DNA of 64,000 nucleotides from Methanoplanus limicola DSM 2279 (lineage in GTDB: Archaea > Halobacteriota > Methanomicrobia > Methanomicrobiales > Methanomicrobiaceae). The notes under the pieces are model-generated. The model saw only the letters and a program-made list of their open reading frames with translations, was not told where the DNA came from and made no database searches. This document shows, piece after piece, positions 1 to 9,365 of this stretch. The translations under genes were made by a program, and so were the position numbers. Within the stretch, counting starts at the first letter, position 1. Every line of letters begins with the position of its first letter. The stretch spans positions 186,692-250,691 of the forward strand of contig NZ_CM001436.1 in assembly GCF_000243255.1 (NCBI RefSeq), in the 5' to 3' direction.

Positions 1-2
1 CA

Positions 3-890
3 GGCTCCAGTCTGCTTGGACTGATGATATATCAGGGAACTGAGCTTAAGGCAATATATCCGGTTTTCCTGAAAAATAGGTCCGCATTTAATATTGCAAT
101 GTCGCCGGTTTCAAGATCATTTATGTATTATCTCGGACCGCTCTTTGTAGATTATGAAAACCTTAAGCAGAGAAAAAAAGAGACCAGATTCATCAATGTA
201 CAACAGATAGTTGACGAATTATTATTTTCTGAACTTGGGTGCAGATATGCAAGAATCAGACTTGTACCCGGTTATTATGATTCAAGACCACTTTCATGGT
301 CAGGGTACGATGTAAAACCATTATACACCACCAGAATTGATCTGAAAAGGGATATTGATGATATATGGAATGATTTTGATAAAAGAATAAAGGGAACAAT
401 AAAAAAAGCCGACAGTAACGGTATTCAGGTTAATCTTGGTGACTTGGAAGATATGAGGTATATATTTCAATCATTATCAGAACGCCTAAAGGATCAGAAT
501 CTCAGGCCCTCAGGAAATTGGGAATTTATATATGAAATATATAATGAATACAACAATAAAAATCTGAATGTATTCATTGCAAAAGAGAACAAAAAAAGGA
601 TTGGGGGGATTATATCCCTTTATTTCAAAGGTATATTTTTCCTCTGGATCGGCACCCTCAAAAACCCAGGATGCAGTATTTCACCTAACGAACTGCTGGT
701 ATGGGAGTCACTGAAGTGGGCAAAAGAGCATGGTTTAAAATATTTTGAGAATATGGATTCAGGCAGCGACCCCAGACTAAGATTTTTTAAATCAAAATTT
801 AACCCGGAACCAGTAATATGGCATTCAGCAGAAAAATACAGCCCAAAATATCTGAAATACCTAGGGCAGGTATACAATAAAACCAACTAA
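3..890 (+). CDS. FemAB-like GNAT-fold transferase, 5' end outside window
   Basis: The frame is open from base 3 to a stop at 888-890, so the gene begins before the window; the ATG at 24 is internal. The protein aligns along its length with the complete gene at 14271-15314: both share an aromatic Y-LGP segment near the start, a GY(D/E)(V/I)(K/E)P segment, a basic K-I-GTIKKA or KNTRMEINK segment, and a C-terminal FFKSKFNPEP or FFSKFNPDL motif. By that alignment about 50 residues are missing. The fold is that of FemAB/BioF2-like acetyltransferases, which transfer acyl or aminoacyl groups to sugars or peptides. Its place in a glycan locus suggests decoration of a surface polysaccharide or N-glycan (inference). 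The acceptor is unknown. Confidence 0.8.
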   Translation, partial: GSSLLGLMIYQGTELKAIYPVFLKNRSAFNIAMSPVSRSFMYYLGPLFVDYENLKQRKKETRFINVQQIVDELLFSELGCRYARIRLVPGYYDSRPLSWSGYDVKPLYTTRIDLKRDIDDIWNDFDKRIKGTIKKADSNGIQVNLGDLEDMRYIFQSLSERLKDQNLRPSGNWEFIYEIYNEYNNKNLNVFIAKENKKRIGGIISLYFKGIFFLWIGTLKNPGCSISPNELLVWESLKWAKEHGLKYFENMDSGSDPRLRFFKSKFNPEPVIWHSAEKYSPKYLKYLGQVYNKTN

Positions 891-936
891 AAAGGAGATT
901 TTTCCGGATAATATTCAGTAATAAAACTAATAATGA

Positions 937-1359
937 TTATAGATTATCAGGATTTTTGATCCGGAAATATACATATTCTTCATTCTGACCACCCTCAAGT
1001 ACAACTTTTACTGCCATAGGATAACTTACATCAGGAGAGACAGAAACAGTTTCATATTTAACAGCGGATTCCCTATCGGCAAGTTCAAAGGAATCGTATT
1101 TCTGGATATCTTCATTAAGATATATTTTAATATTATATGTTGTTAATTCTCCTTCAAAACATCTGACTCCGTAAACAAAAGAAATATTATCGGAGTATGC
1201 ATAACCGGAATAAGATTCCGGAACAAGATAGAGGGCTGAATAATGATCATCAGTCCCTAAGTAAAAATAAGCCAAAAATATTACAGACAGAACCAGAGAA
1301 ATAATTACAGCGGTCCTGATAAACGGATGCAGGTAATTTCCAAAATTCTCATCAGACAT
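937..1359 (-). CDS. Small membrane-anchored protein resembling DUF1616 C-terminal half
   Basis: A 140-residue protein with one membrane helix (about residues 14-35) followed by an extracytoplasmic beta-rich domain containing YSALYLVPE and FVYGVRCFEGE. This pattern (single helix, then a segment on the tension between extension and an N-linked environment) is what I recall of the C-terminal half of DUF1616 membrane proteins found in archaeal surface loci; the assignment is from memory, not a search. It is convergent with the transferase at 3-890 and lies downstream of the PKD protein on the same strand. The matching N-terminal half may be the separate gene near 8.8-9.4 kb. Function unknown. Confidence 0.75.
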   Translation of the reverse strand: MSDENFGNYLHPFIRTAVIISLVLSVIFLAYFYLGTDDHYSALYLVPESYSGYAYSDNISFVYGVRCFEGELTTYNIKIYLNEDIQKYDSFELADRESAVKYETVSVSPDVSYPMAVKVVLEGGQNEEYVYFRIKNPDNL

Positions 1360-1424
1360 AGCCGTGGATTATTCATAAACAGCCACATATAAAACTATGC
1401 AAGGTATTGGAAAAAAAGTAGTTT

Positions 1425-4400
1425 TTATGTAACTACAATATACATCATCTTCTTCTCTGTATCCTTCTCTTTTCCATTCTCCTTGGTAACACGAAGCATT
1501 ACATTATATTTTCCCGGTTTAATATAGGTATGCACCGGACTCTTTTCATATGCTGTTTTTCCGTCACCAAAGGAATATACCCAGGTTTCAGGAGAACCTG
1601 TGCTTTTGTCTGTAAACAAAACTTCCAGGGGAGCACTGCCGGTTGTGACATCAGCCAGGAATTCAGCATTCAGTACCTCCTCTACAGGAGGTTCCGGTTC
1701 AGCAGATGAAAGAACAGTAATATAATCTGTTTTAACCTCAGTATCAGTGCCATTATCATTGGCTACTTCAAGCGAGACAGAATATTTCCCGGGATTATCA
1801 TAGATATAAACCGGATTCTGTTCCACGGATGTGCCTTCATCGCCAAAGTTCCATTTCCATGACAGAGGATTTTCTGTACCTGTATAGGTGAACCGGATCC
1901 CGGTGCCGGCTTCTGCTTCGGTAATATCAGCACTGAAATCAGCAGAAGGCAAAACCGGAACAGGTTCAGTAACTGTAATGAAACCTGCTTTCTCCTCAAA
2001 ATCCGTTATATTGACTCCGTCTTTAAGGATGCTGAGTGTTACACTGTATGTACCGGGTTCTGTATAGATGTGTACAGGATTCTTGTCATACGCAGTATCA
2101 CCGTCTCCAAAGGAGTAAACCCAGTTATCAGGTTCTCCTAAACTTAAATCAGTGAATGAAACTTCAAGAGGTGCACTGCCGGTTGTAAAATCAGCAGTGA
2201 AATCTGCATCAATTACTTCTTCCACAGGTGGTTCAGTTACAGCAGGTGCTGAAAAGACATTGATATAATCTGCCTTAATTTCAGTATCGGTTCCGTCTGC
2301 ATTACTAACTTCAAGTGTAACTGTATATTCTCCGGCATTAGCATATGTATACACCGGATTTTTTTCCACTGATGTACTTCCGTCACCAAAGCTCCATAGC
2401 CATTTTACAGGGAAATTCTTACTTGTGTCAGTGAACCGGATCTCAGTGCCGGCTTCTGCCTCCATTATATCCGCAGTGAAACCTGCAACTGGAGGGAGAG
2501 GTTCATCATTAACAGTAATGTATTCGATTTTCTTCTCGCTATCCCTTTCAAGACCGTTAGATTTGGTAATGAGGAGCATCACAGTATATTTGCCCGGATT
2601 TGCATAGGTGTGTACAGGATTTTGCTCATATGCTGCTTTACCATCTCCAAAGGAATACACCCAGGTCTCAGGTGAACCTGTACTTATATCAGCGAACTGT
2701 ACTGCAAGAGGATCTGAACCAAATGTTACATCAGCAGTGAAGTCAGCATTAAGTACTTCTTCAGGGGCAACAGGGACTGGAAGGACATTAATATAATCTG
2801 TCTTAACTTCGTCATCTGTGCCATCGGCATTAATTACTTCAAGCGTTACTGTGTATATTCCTGCTTCACTGTAAATATGAACAGGATTTTGTTCTCCGGA
2901 TATGACTCCGTCACCAAAGCTCCACTGCCATGAAACAGGATTTTCTGAACTTATGTCAGTGAACCGGATCTCAGTGCCGGCTTCTGCTTCTGTTATATCG
3001 GCAGTGAAATCTGCGACCGGAAGGACAGGAACAGTTTCAGCTTCAGTCACTGTTATTAAACCTTTCTTCTCCTCATAGTCCATCTCATTGCCGCCATCCT
3101 TAATAACACGGAGAGTTACAGTGTAGGTTCCGGATTCAGTGTATGTATGTTCAGCGTTCTGCTCATAAGCGGCACCACCATCTCCGAAGTAGTATGTCCA
3201 GTGTTCAGGCTGCCCGGTACTAATGTCAGTAAACTTAACGGTAAGCGGGGCACTGCCGGTTGTGACATCAGCAGTGAAGTCAGCATTAAGTACTTCTTCA
3301 GGGGCAACAGGGACTGGAAGGACATTAATATAATCTGTCTTAACTTCGTCATCTGTGCCATCGGCATTAATTACTTCAAGCGTTACTGTGTATATTCCTG
3401 CTTTACTGTAAATATGAACAGGATTTTGTTCTCCGGATATGACTCCGTCACCAAAGCTCCACTGCCATGAAACAGGATTTTCTGAACTTATGTCAGTGAA
3501 CCGGATCTCAGTGCCGGCTTCTGCTTCTGTTATATCGGCAGTGAAATCTGCGACCGGAAGGACAGCAACAGGTTCAGGTTCAGCTTCAGCTTCAGTTACT
3601 GTTATGAAACCTTTCTTCTCCTCATAGTCCATCTCATTGCCGCCGTCCTTAAGTACACGGAGAGTTACAGTGTAGGTTCCAGGATTAACGTAGGTATGCT
3701 CAGGGTTCTGTGCATAGATTGTTTCACCGTCTCCGAAGTAGTATGTCCAGTGTTCAGGCTGCCCGGTACTAATGTCAGTAAACTTAACGGTAAGCGGGGC
3801 ACTGCCGGTTGTGACATCAGCAGTGAAGTCAGCATTAAGTACTTCTTCAGGGGCAACAGGGACTGGAAGGACATTAATATAATCTGTCTTAACTTCTTCA
3901 TCTGTGCCGTCGGCATTAATTACTTCAAGCGTTACTGTGTATATTCCTGCTTTACTGTAAATATGAACAGGATTTTGTTCTCCGGATATATTCCCGTCAC
4001 CAAAGCTCCACTGCCATGAAACAGGATTTTCTGAACTTATGTCAGTGAACCGGATCTCAGTGCCGGCTTCTGCTTCTGTTATATCGGCAGTGAAATCTGC
4101 GACCGGAAGGACAGGAACAGGAACAGGAACAGCTTCAGTTACTGTTATGAAACCTTTCTTCTCCTCATAGTCCATCTCATTGCCGCCGTCCTTAAGTACA
4201 CGGAGAGTTACAGTGTAGGTTCCAGGATTAACATAGGCATGCTCAGGGTTCTGTGCATAGATTGTTTCACCGTCTCCGAAGTAGTATGTCCAGTGTTCGG
4301 GCTGCCCGGTACTAATGTCAGTATACTTAACGGTAAGCGGGGCACTGCCGGTTGTGACATCAGCAGTGAAGTCAGCATCTAATGAACTCTCTCCAGGAGG

Positions 4401-7241
4401 AACGGTAGCAGCAGGAGATAACAGGACACTGATATAATCTGCCTTAACTTCAGTGTCATTACCATCCGCATTGCTCACCTTAAGTGTAACAGTATAATTC
4501 CCGGACTCGTTATATATGTGAACCGGATTCTGCTCAAATGATGTTTCTCCATCGCCAAAATTCCACTGCCAGATTGAAGGGGTATTCAGACTTGTATCAC
4601 TGAAATGAATTTCAAGTGGCAGTTCACCAGCTCTTACATCGGCAGTGAAATCTGCAACCGGAATTTTCTGCTCAGGAAGAACTTCTCCTGAAAATGTAAT
4701 TCTGTATTCATGTTTTCCGGAATCCAGACCAATTCTCAGATAAGAATTGTCACCTGACAGACCCCAGTCTCCATAAACAATACCGTCCTTTGTAATTCCT
4801 GAAACAGAATTCCCGATCTGGTAAAGTATGATATCACCAGCAAGAGTTCCGTCTGTAACTATTGTTGCTGAATTAGCATTGCGGTTCAGAGTAACAACTT
4901 CAGTTCCGGAGATCTCAATGAATTTCTGTCCTTCAGCGTTAAGATAGCTGCCTTTTATTAAGGTTAAACGATAATCCAAAGCAGGATTATTATATCTGAT
5001 ATACGCAATATCTGCATCAGTCTCAAACCTGTCAAAAGATGAGACAAGGTCTCCGGAGTAGAAGTAATCCTCTCCTTTGGGTGAAGTTACTTTAAGAGCG
5101 CTGCCGCTGCCGTTAACTATAACTTCTTCTGCTGTCTTCTGTTCTTCATAGGCATAATCAGAGAGAAGTGCAGTTATTCTGTAAAGGTCCTCTGAAGGTT
5201 CTTCCCTCAGGTATAATGTGGGTGAGAATACCTCTGATTCCTTACTGTAACCGGCAATCCTTCCAACCTGCTTTGTAAGAATAACCTCTGAAGCGGGAAC
5301 AGAGAACAGATTCATATGAACATTATTCCCATAAGGATTTTTAGTATCCCAGATTACAGAATTTGTCTCAATTCCTGTATTGGTCTCTGTTTTGTACGGA
5401 AGTGAGAGCCAGTCATATGCTGTACCGCCAAGTTTAAGATTTCCGTTTACATGGCCGGTTTCAGATTCTGAATAAGCATAGTCACCATTTAAATCTCTGG
5501 TAGGGGTAATGTCCAGACTTGCCGGACGGAACACATTTCTGTATACAAGTTCGCTGTTGCCTTCCAGACGATCAAAGAGAACAAAATAATCATTGTCATT
5601 ATGAATAATTGTCCTTGAATAATCTACAGGAGATGCAAGCACATATGGATCACTCCATTCATCACCAATAACATGGTTAATTGTCTCCCTGGCAGTAAGC
5701 ATGTCAGTCCACGGAGTCTGAACAATGTTTTCAACAGTCACAGGTGTATAAACACCCAGGAAGTTTCCTTTGTAAACACCTCTTGATTCACTGTCAGACC
5801 AGCTTGAAACCGGGTAAGGTGCAGCAGGATTTTCAATTGCAATACTGTTATGCTGGAATCCATAGGGTCCATAATGAGTATCAAGTACATACTTGTTCTC
5901 CCCTGCATCTGCCAGCAGAAGATTTCCTTCACCATAGTATTCAATTGAGAGCTGATCGTGGTGAGCTGAATCACGGTTACTGTTGGTCTTACCATTGAAG
6001 GTCATTAATGATAGCCAGTCAGAATCGGTCTCCCAGTTCTCCCTGAAAACCTGATATGATGCATCAGGACTCAGGTGATCAGTCCACGTCGGGGGAGACG
6101 GAGCAATGTTCTTATAATTGCCATAGACCATGTAGAAATATATATAGGGCATCTCATCATTCTCATATGAGTATGGCAGAAGATTATTCCCTTCCGTTTT
6201 ATCAAGATAATTCATAACTTCTGCTTTTTCACCGTCATCAAGAAGATTAAGAATACCACTGTGATAAGTAACAAGCGTGTTTCCTGATGTTACAGCGTTG
6301 TTCATATATCCGTTAGGAAGTGTCTCCCAGATCTCCGAAGTAACGATCTTTTTTGAGACCGGATAATCATCAAAGATGTTTCTGTCATAATAATGACTGT
6401 ATATCTGGAACCACCAGAGTAGATCAGCAATTACATATGATTTATATGCACCAAGGTAATTTTTACCGGATTCACTGTCAAAGCCGAATTCAATTAACGG
6501 CTTGTTATAGGAATGAAGCTCATCATTGATGAATAAATAATCAGTACCTGTTTTTTTCCAGTCTTCAGGAGATGATTGCAGAGGGATGTTGTCCGGATTT
6601 GTAAAATCCTCAAGAACAAGACCAGCTACAGCAATACTTGGATAAGCCTGGCCGTGATAATCTGAAAAGGTAACATAATCTCTGTTGGCACCATTCTCAT
6701 TGAGATCAAGATAGGCAATATTGGCAAGTTCAGCTAGTTTGTTGCGTATGACCCTGTCATCAGTATCATTAAGATAAGGCTGAACCCAGTCATATGCAAG
6801 AGAATAATCTCTCACAGCTTTTGCCCTTTCCCATGATGACTGTGAACCAAGTCCAATATTTAACAGCGCCTCACGGGTTTTTTCTGCATATTTTTCATCT
6901 TTGGTAATCTGGTAACCCAGTCCGAGATCTCTTGTAAATGCCGCACGGTATAAAATCCTGTCATATGTCGGCCACTGAGGATCAGAAAAATCAAATGTCA
7001 GATAACTATCCGCTGTTTGAAGGATATATGACTCCCAGGAATTCCATGGTGATTCTGTACGATACTGATACCCAGGCACTTCACTTATGTCATCAAACAT
7101 TAATGACGGATGCGATATACCGGTTGTTGACGCTGCTGATGCAAGCGCTGGAACTGCTGCAAGAAATAATAAAATTCCGACAATGAGCCCGAATTTATAA
7201 TTTATGTTTATTATCTCAGATTTTTTGTTTTTTGTTGTCAT
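1425..7241 (-). CDS. Giant secreted protein: heparinase II/III-like module plus 12 PKD domains
   Basis: A 1938-residue exported protein. Residues about 12-37 form a signal peptide. Residues about 40-860 resemble heparinase II/III or alginate lyase proteins: a helical toroid region with SDYHGQAYPS, then a beta region with HHDQLSIEYYGEG and YGPYGFQHNS typical of polysaccharide-lyase sheets. From about residue 868 to the end there are 12 PKD domains with WxWxFGDG or WxYxFGDG cores. They alternate between two types, making a repeated two-domain unit. No C-terminal helix or sorting tail is visible, so retention at the surface would need another protein or the PKD domains themselves. A GAGGTG ribosome site lies 5-10 bases before the ATG. 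Likely binds or cleaves an acidic polysaccharide outside the cell (inference). Confidence 0.93.
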   Translation of the reverse strand: MTTKNKKSEIININYKFGLIVGILLFLAAVPALASAASTTGISHPSLMFDDISEVPGYQYRTESPWNSWESYILQTADSYLTFDFSDPQWPTYDRILYRAAFTRDLGLGYQITKDEKYAEKTREALLNIGLGSQSSWERAKAVRDYSLAYDWVQPYLNDTDDRVIRNKLAELANIAYLDLNENGANRDYVTFSDYHGQAYPSIAVAGLVLEDFTNPDNIPLQSSPEDWKKTGTDYLFINDELHSYNKPLIEFGFDSESGKNYLGAYKSYVIADLLWWFQIYSHYYDRNIFDDYPVSKKIVTSEIWETLPNGYMNNAVTSGNTLVTYHSGILNLLDDGEKAEVMNYLDKTEGNNLLPYSYENDEMPYIYFYMVYGNYKNIAPSPPTWTDHLSPDASYQVFRENWETDSDWLSLMTFNGKTNSNRDSAHHDQLSIEYYGEGNLLLADAGENKYVLDTHYGPYGFQHNSIAIENPAAPYPVSSWSDSESRGVYKGNFLGVYTPVTVENIVQTPWTDMLTARETINHVIGDEWSDPYVLASPVDYSRTIIHNDNDYFVLFDRLEGNSELVYRNVFRPASLDITPTRDLNGDYAYSESETGHVNGNLKLGGTAYDWLSLPYKTETNTGIETNSVIWDTKNPYGNNVHMNLFSVPASEVILTKQVGRIAGYSKESEVFSPTLYLREEPSEDLYRITALLSDYAYEEQKTAEEVIVNGSGSALKVTSPKGEDYFYSGDLVSSFDRFETDADIAYIRYNNPALDYRLTLIKGSYLNAEGQKFIEISGTEVVTLNRNANSATIVTDGTLAGDIILYQIGNSVSGITKDGIVYGDWGLSGDNSYLRIGLDSGKHEYRITFSGEVLPEQKIPVADFTADVRAGELPLEIHFSDTSLNTPSIWQWNFGDGETSFEQNPVHIYNESGNYTVTLKVSNADGNDTEVKADYISVLLSPAATVPPGESSLDADFTADVTTGSAPLTVKYTDISTGQPEHWTYYFGDGETIYAQNPEHAYVNPGTYTVTLRVLKDGGNEMDYEEKKGFITVTEAVPVPVPVLPVADFTADITEAEAGTEIRFTDISSENPVSWQWSFGDGNISGEQNPVHIYSKAGIYTVTLEVINADGTDEEVKTDYINVLPVPVAPEEVLNADFTADVTTGSAPLTVKFTDISTGQPEHWTYYFGDGETIYAQNPEHTYVNPGTYTVTLRVLKDGGNEMDYEEKKGFITVTEAEAEPEPVAVLPVADFTADITEAEAGTEIRFTDISSENPVSWQWSFGDGVISGEQNPVHIYSKAGIYTVTLEVINADGTDDEVKTDYINVLPVPVAPEEVLNADFTADVTTGSAPLTVKFTDISTGQPEHWTYYFGDGGAAYEQNAEHTYTESGTYTVTLRVIKDGGNEMDYEEKKGLITVTEAETVPVLPVADFTADITEAEAGTEIRFTDISSENPVSWQWSFGDGVISGEQNPVHIYSEAGIYTVTLEVINADGTDDEVKTDYINVLPVPVAPEEVLNADFTADVTFGSDPLAVQFADISTGSPETWVYSFGDGKAAYEQNPVHTYANPGKYTVMLLITKSNGLERDSEKKIEYITVNDEPLPPVAGFTADIMEAEAGTEIRFTDTSKNFPVKWLWSFGDGSTSVEKNPVYTYANAGEYTVTLEVSNADGTDTEIKADYINVFSAPAVTEPPVEEVIDADFTADFTTGSAPLEVSFTDLSLGEPDNWVYSFGDGDTAYDKNPVHIYTEPGTYSVTLSILKDGVNITDFEEKAGFITVTEPVPVLPSADFSADITEAEAGTGIRFTYTGTENPLSWKWNFGDEGTSVEQNPVYIYDNPGKYSVSLEVANDNGTDTEVKTDYITVLSSAEPEPPVEEVLNAEFLADVTTGSAPLEVLFTDKSTGSPETWVYSFGDGKTAYEKSPVHTYIKPGKYNVMLRVTKENGKEKDTEKKMMYIVVT
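2734..4378. repeat. Near-identical tandem DNA repeat of about 540 bp within the PKD gene
   Basis: The anchor GCAGTGAAGTCAGCAT starts at 2734, 3271, 3820 and 4363, spacings of 537, 549 and 543 bp. Long stretches between anchors are identical at the nucleotide level, including silent positions. Each unit encodes one type-A (WQWSFGDG) and one type-B (WTYYFGDG) PKD domain. Flanking PKD domains on both sides are more diverged, so the middle of the array expanded or was homogenised recently. Length variation between strains is expected here, and short-read assemblies may collapse it. Confidence 0.9.
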
Positions 7242-7696
7242 TTTTTAACACCTCTGTAGTTATTTAAAGAACTCTGAACTCTGTTTACAGTCGATTCACG
7301 GGTAAAATTCTGATTTAGCCCAGGAAATCAAATATTCCTGAAGCTCAGACCCAGGATTTCAAAACTAATTTTTTTGAACCGGGTATGGCTTACACCCCAG
7401 TTGTAAAGAGTAATAGAACCACATATTACATAAAGATTATTGTTAGTGATAATCACTGAAACAAAACACAAATATATAACATACCTGAGAATTAATCGGA
7501 TTGTCAAACTCTATAATATTGAAGATAACATCCCGACCGGAATCAGATTAAAAGAAACCAGGAAAAAATAAACAAAAACAGAAAACTTAAAAATTTTATA
7601 TTAATAGACAGCCAGTATGGCTGAATGGAAAAAGTCAGAAACAGCCCCCGGTTTAGAACTTATACACCCTGATAAAAAAGATCAAAATTTGCATTA
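7242..7696. other. Divergent intergenic region, promoters of PKD gene and GPT-like gene
   Basis: AT-rich 455-bp spacer between divergently read genes. On the minus side a TTTAAATA-like box lies about 20-30 bases before the PKD gene start and next to its GAGGTG ribosome site. On the plus side a TATA-like element is at 7594-7603. No coding potential or clear repeat was seen in the rest. Confidence 0.5.
7594..7603 (+). promoter_or_regulatory. TATA-like box upstream of the GPT-like gene
   Basis: TTTATATTA preceded by an A-rich stretch, about 95 bases before the ATG at 7697. It fits an archaeal TATA box in an otherwise non-coding spacer, but no experimental start site is known and AT-rich matches are common in this genome. 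Confidence 0.3.
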
Positions 7697-8731
7697 ATGC
7701 CCGATATATCTATAAATACCGATTTTACAACACTCAGAAGTATGATAGTGTGGCTCTATGAAATAATCAATTCACTGAACTTTATGCTATTCGTATTTTT
7801 CATAATTCCTTTTATAATTACCCTTGCCATAATGCCCCACATTATCAGAAAATTAAAAGATAATGGATTTACTGCAAAGGATATGTACAAATCCGGTCTT
7901 CCGGAAGTTGCAGTGAACGGGGGAATAATTATACTCCTGGTATCCTTATTCTCAGTATCAGTAATCTCACTATTTTACTGCAATTATATCGAACCTGCAA
8001 ACTACGTAATAATTACAGTAGTTACGCTCTTTGCCCTCTTTGGAATACTGGACGATATGATCGATATCGGAAGACCGGCAAAACTGATACTCCTCTATTA
8101 CTGTTCTTATTCCCTGATAGCCTGCAACACTGCAACTTCTGTATATATGCCGTTCATTGGAACAACAGATCTCGGAATACTATATATCCAGCTTATTCTG
8201 CCGCTTTATGTTCCGGTAGTCGCAAATCTTGTAAATATGCATTCAGGATTTAACGGGATGGCACCCGGACTTTCCCTGATAATACTGATAACACTCATAG
8301 CCAAAACAATGATTGACGGAGAGATTCTCCCTGTATTATATATAGTCACTTTAACAGGAACACTTGCCGGATACTGGTTTTTCGAGAAATATCCGGCAAA
8401 GATATTCTGGGGAAATATAGGAGCACTGTCAGTTGGTGCTGCAATCGGATCAATAATAGTAGTTGAGGGATTTTTATTCAGCGGTTTTGTCATGCTTATT
8501 CCCCATACTGTTAACTTCCTCCTTTATATATTCTGGAGAATAAACTCCCGGAAATACCCGGTTGCAAAATTTGGGAAAATTAATCCGGACGGCACTCTTG
8601 AAGTCCCTAATGCACTGACCCTCAAATGGGTCCTGCCTTATTATTTCCCGATGAAAGAAAAGAGGGCAACAGATGTCATGTACATACTGACAATAATATT
8701 CTGTGCCGCAGGATTATTTATTCCCGGTTAG
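7697..8731 (+). CDS. Glycosyltransferase family 4 (UDP-GlcNAc:polyprenyl-P GlcNAc-1-P transferase-like)
   Basis: A 344-residue polytopic membrane protein with about ten hydrophobic helices. Family landmarks are visible: ILDDMID after a helix (the Mg-binding aspartate pair of the MraY/WecA/AglH superfamily), NLVNMHSGFNGM (counterpart of the NxxDGxxG loop) and FWGNIGALSVGA (counterpart of the FMGDxGS loop). Such enzymes start lipid-linked glycan assembly by moving a sugar phosphate from a UDP-sugar to dolichyl phosphate. Here the DG of the second loop reads SGFNG and the third loop has N in place of D, as is frequent in archaeal members. It heads a run of glycan genes on the plus strand. No Shine-Dalgarno site is obvious. 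Confidence 0.85.
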   Translation: MPDISINTDFTTLRSMIVWLYEIINSLNFMLFVFFIIPFIITLAIMPHIIRKLKDNGFTAKDMYKSGLPEVAVNGGIIILLVSLFSVSVISLFYCNYIEPANYVIITVVTLFALFGILDDMIDIGRPAKLILLYYCSYSLIACNTATSVYMPFIGTTDLGILYIQLILPLYVPVVANLVNMHSGFNGMAPGLSLIILITLIAKTMIDGEILPVLYIVTLTGTLAGYWFFEKYPAKIFWGNIGALSVGAAIGSIIVVEGFLFSGFVMLIPHTVNFLLYIFWRINSRKYPVAKFGKINPDGTLEVPNALTLKWVLPYYFPMKEKRATDVMYILTIIFCAAGLFIPG

Positions 8732-8822
8732 GCAAGACATAGACATATAAAGAGAAAAAAATTACCGGATATCAGGAGAGATTAAAATTTTTGAAACAAT
8801 TGTATTCATCATCAGGGCTTCG

Positions 8823-9365
8823 TTGGCTTTTCTTCTATGCCTGTTTATTCCGGGATTCGCACTTTCCCTTGTAATTTTTCCGGAAAGTACAGAGATGCCG
8901 TTATTCAGGAGGATTGCACTCTCATCAGTACTAAGCATAATCTCAGTAATTCTGATAGTCCTTTTCATAGATGAAGTCCTGGCAATGAGAACTACGCCGG
9001 AAAATATATCAGTCTCGGTTTTAATTTTTACATCAGCTGGATTAATCATTTGGAAAACAGGAATAAAAATTAAAAGCAGGGGACTGAAACCCGGGTTTTT
9101 ACCAGAGAATAACAATAGCGATGAAAAGAGAGAGACTCCGGGACAGCATAACGGAGAGCATATTATTCTGGATGAAACCAGCAGTATTTATGATACAACT
9201 GAATCAAAACAGGGAAATATAGAGGCAATATCTTGCGATTTGTTTATTTCCGGACAGCTTAAAGAAGCCAATGATAGAAAAAACGGGGATAAAGCCCAAA
9301 TAAAACCTGAGCTTTCAGCATTATTCTTCCTGGAGAGAGACAATGATGAAGAACTGTATTTCTGA
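8823..9365 (+). CDS. DUF1616-like N-terminal membrane half with hydrophilic tail
   Basis: The first conventional in-frame start is a TTG at 8823, but the frame is open from 8751 and the residues before 8823 continue a hydrophobic segment (FETIVFIIRAS), so the true start is probably upstream. A GGAG at 8775-8778 sits just before an ATT at 8781. The N-terminal part shows FIPGFALSLVIFP followed by two more membrane helices, which matches my recollection of the DUF1616 N-terminus (PGY-L--FP--). The last 100 residues are polar and low in complexity. It overlaps the next gene by 23 bp, implying translational coupling. Function unknown. Confidence 0.65.
   Translation: MAFLLCLFIPGFALSLVIFPESTEMPLFRRIALSSVLSIISVILIVLFIDEVLAMRTTPENISVSVLIFTSAGLIIWKTGIKIKSRGLKPGFLPENNNSDEKRETPGQHNGEHIILDETSSIYDTTESKQGNIEAISCDLFISGQLKEANDRKNGDKAQIKPELSALFFLERDNDEELYF

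Noticed and set aside
2425-4019. Plus-strand open frames of 60-107 codons opposite the PKD array
   Set aside because: They repeat with the same period as the PKD units and are explained by the antisense of homogenised coding repeats; no ribosome sites or family resemblance.
2734-4378. CRISPR-like regular repetition
   Set aside because: Period is about 540 bp and wholly inside a coding frame; no short repeat/spacer structure.
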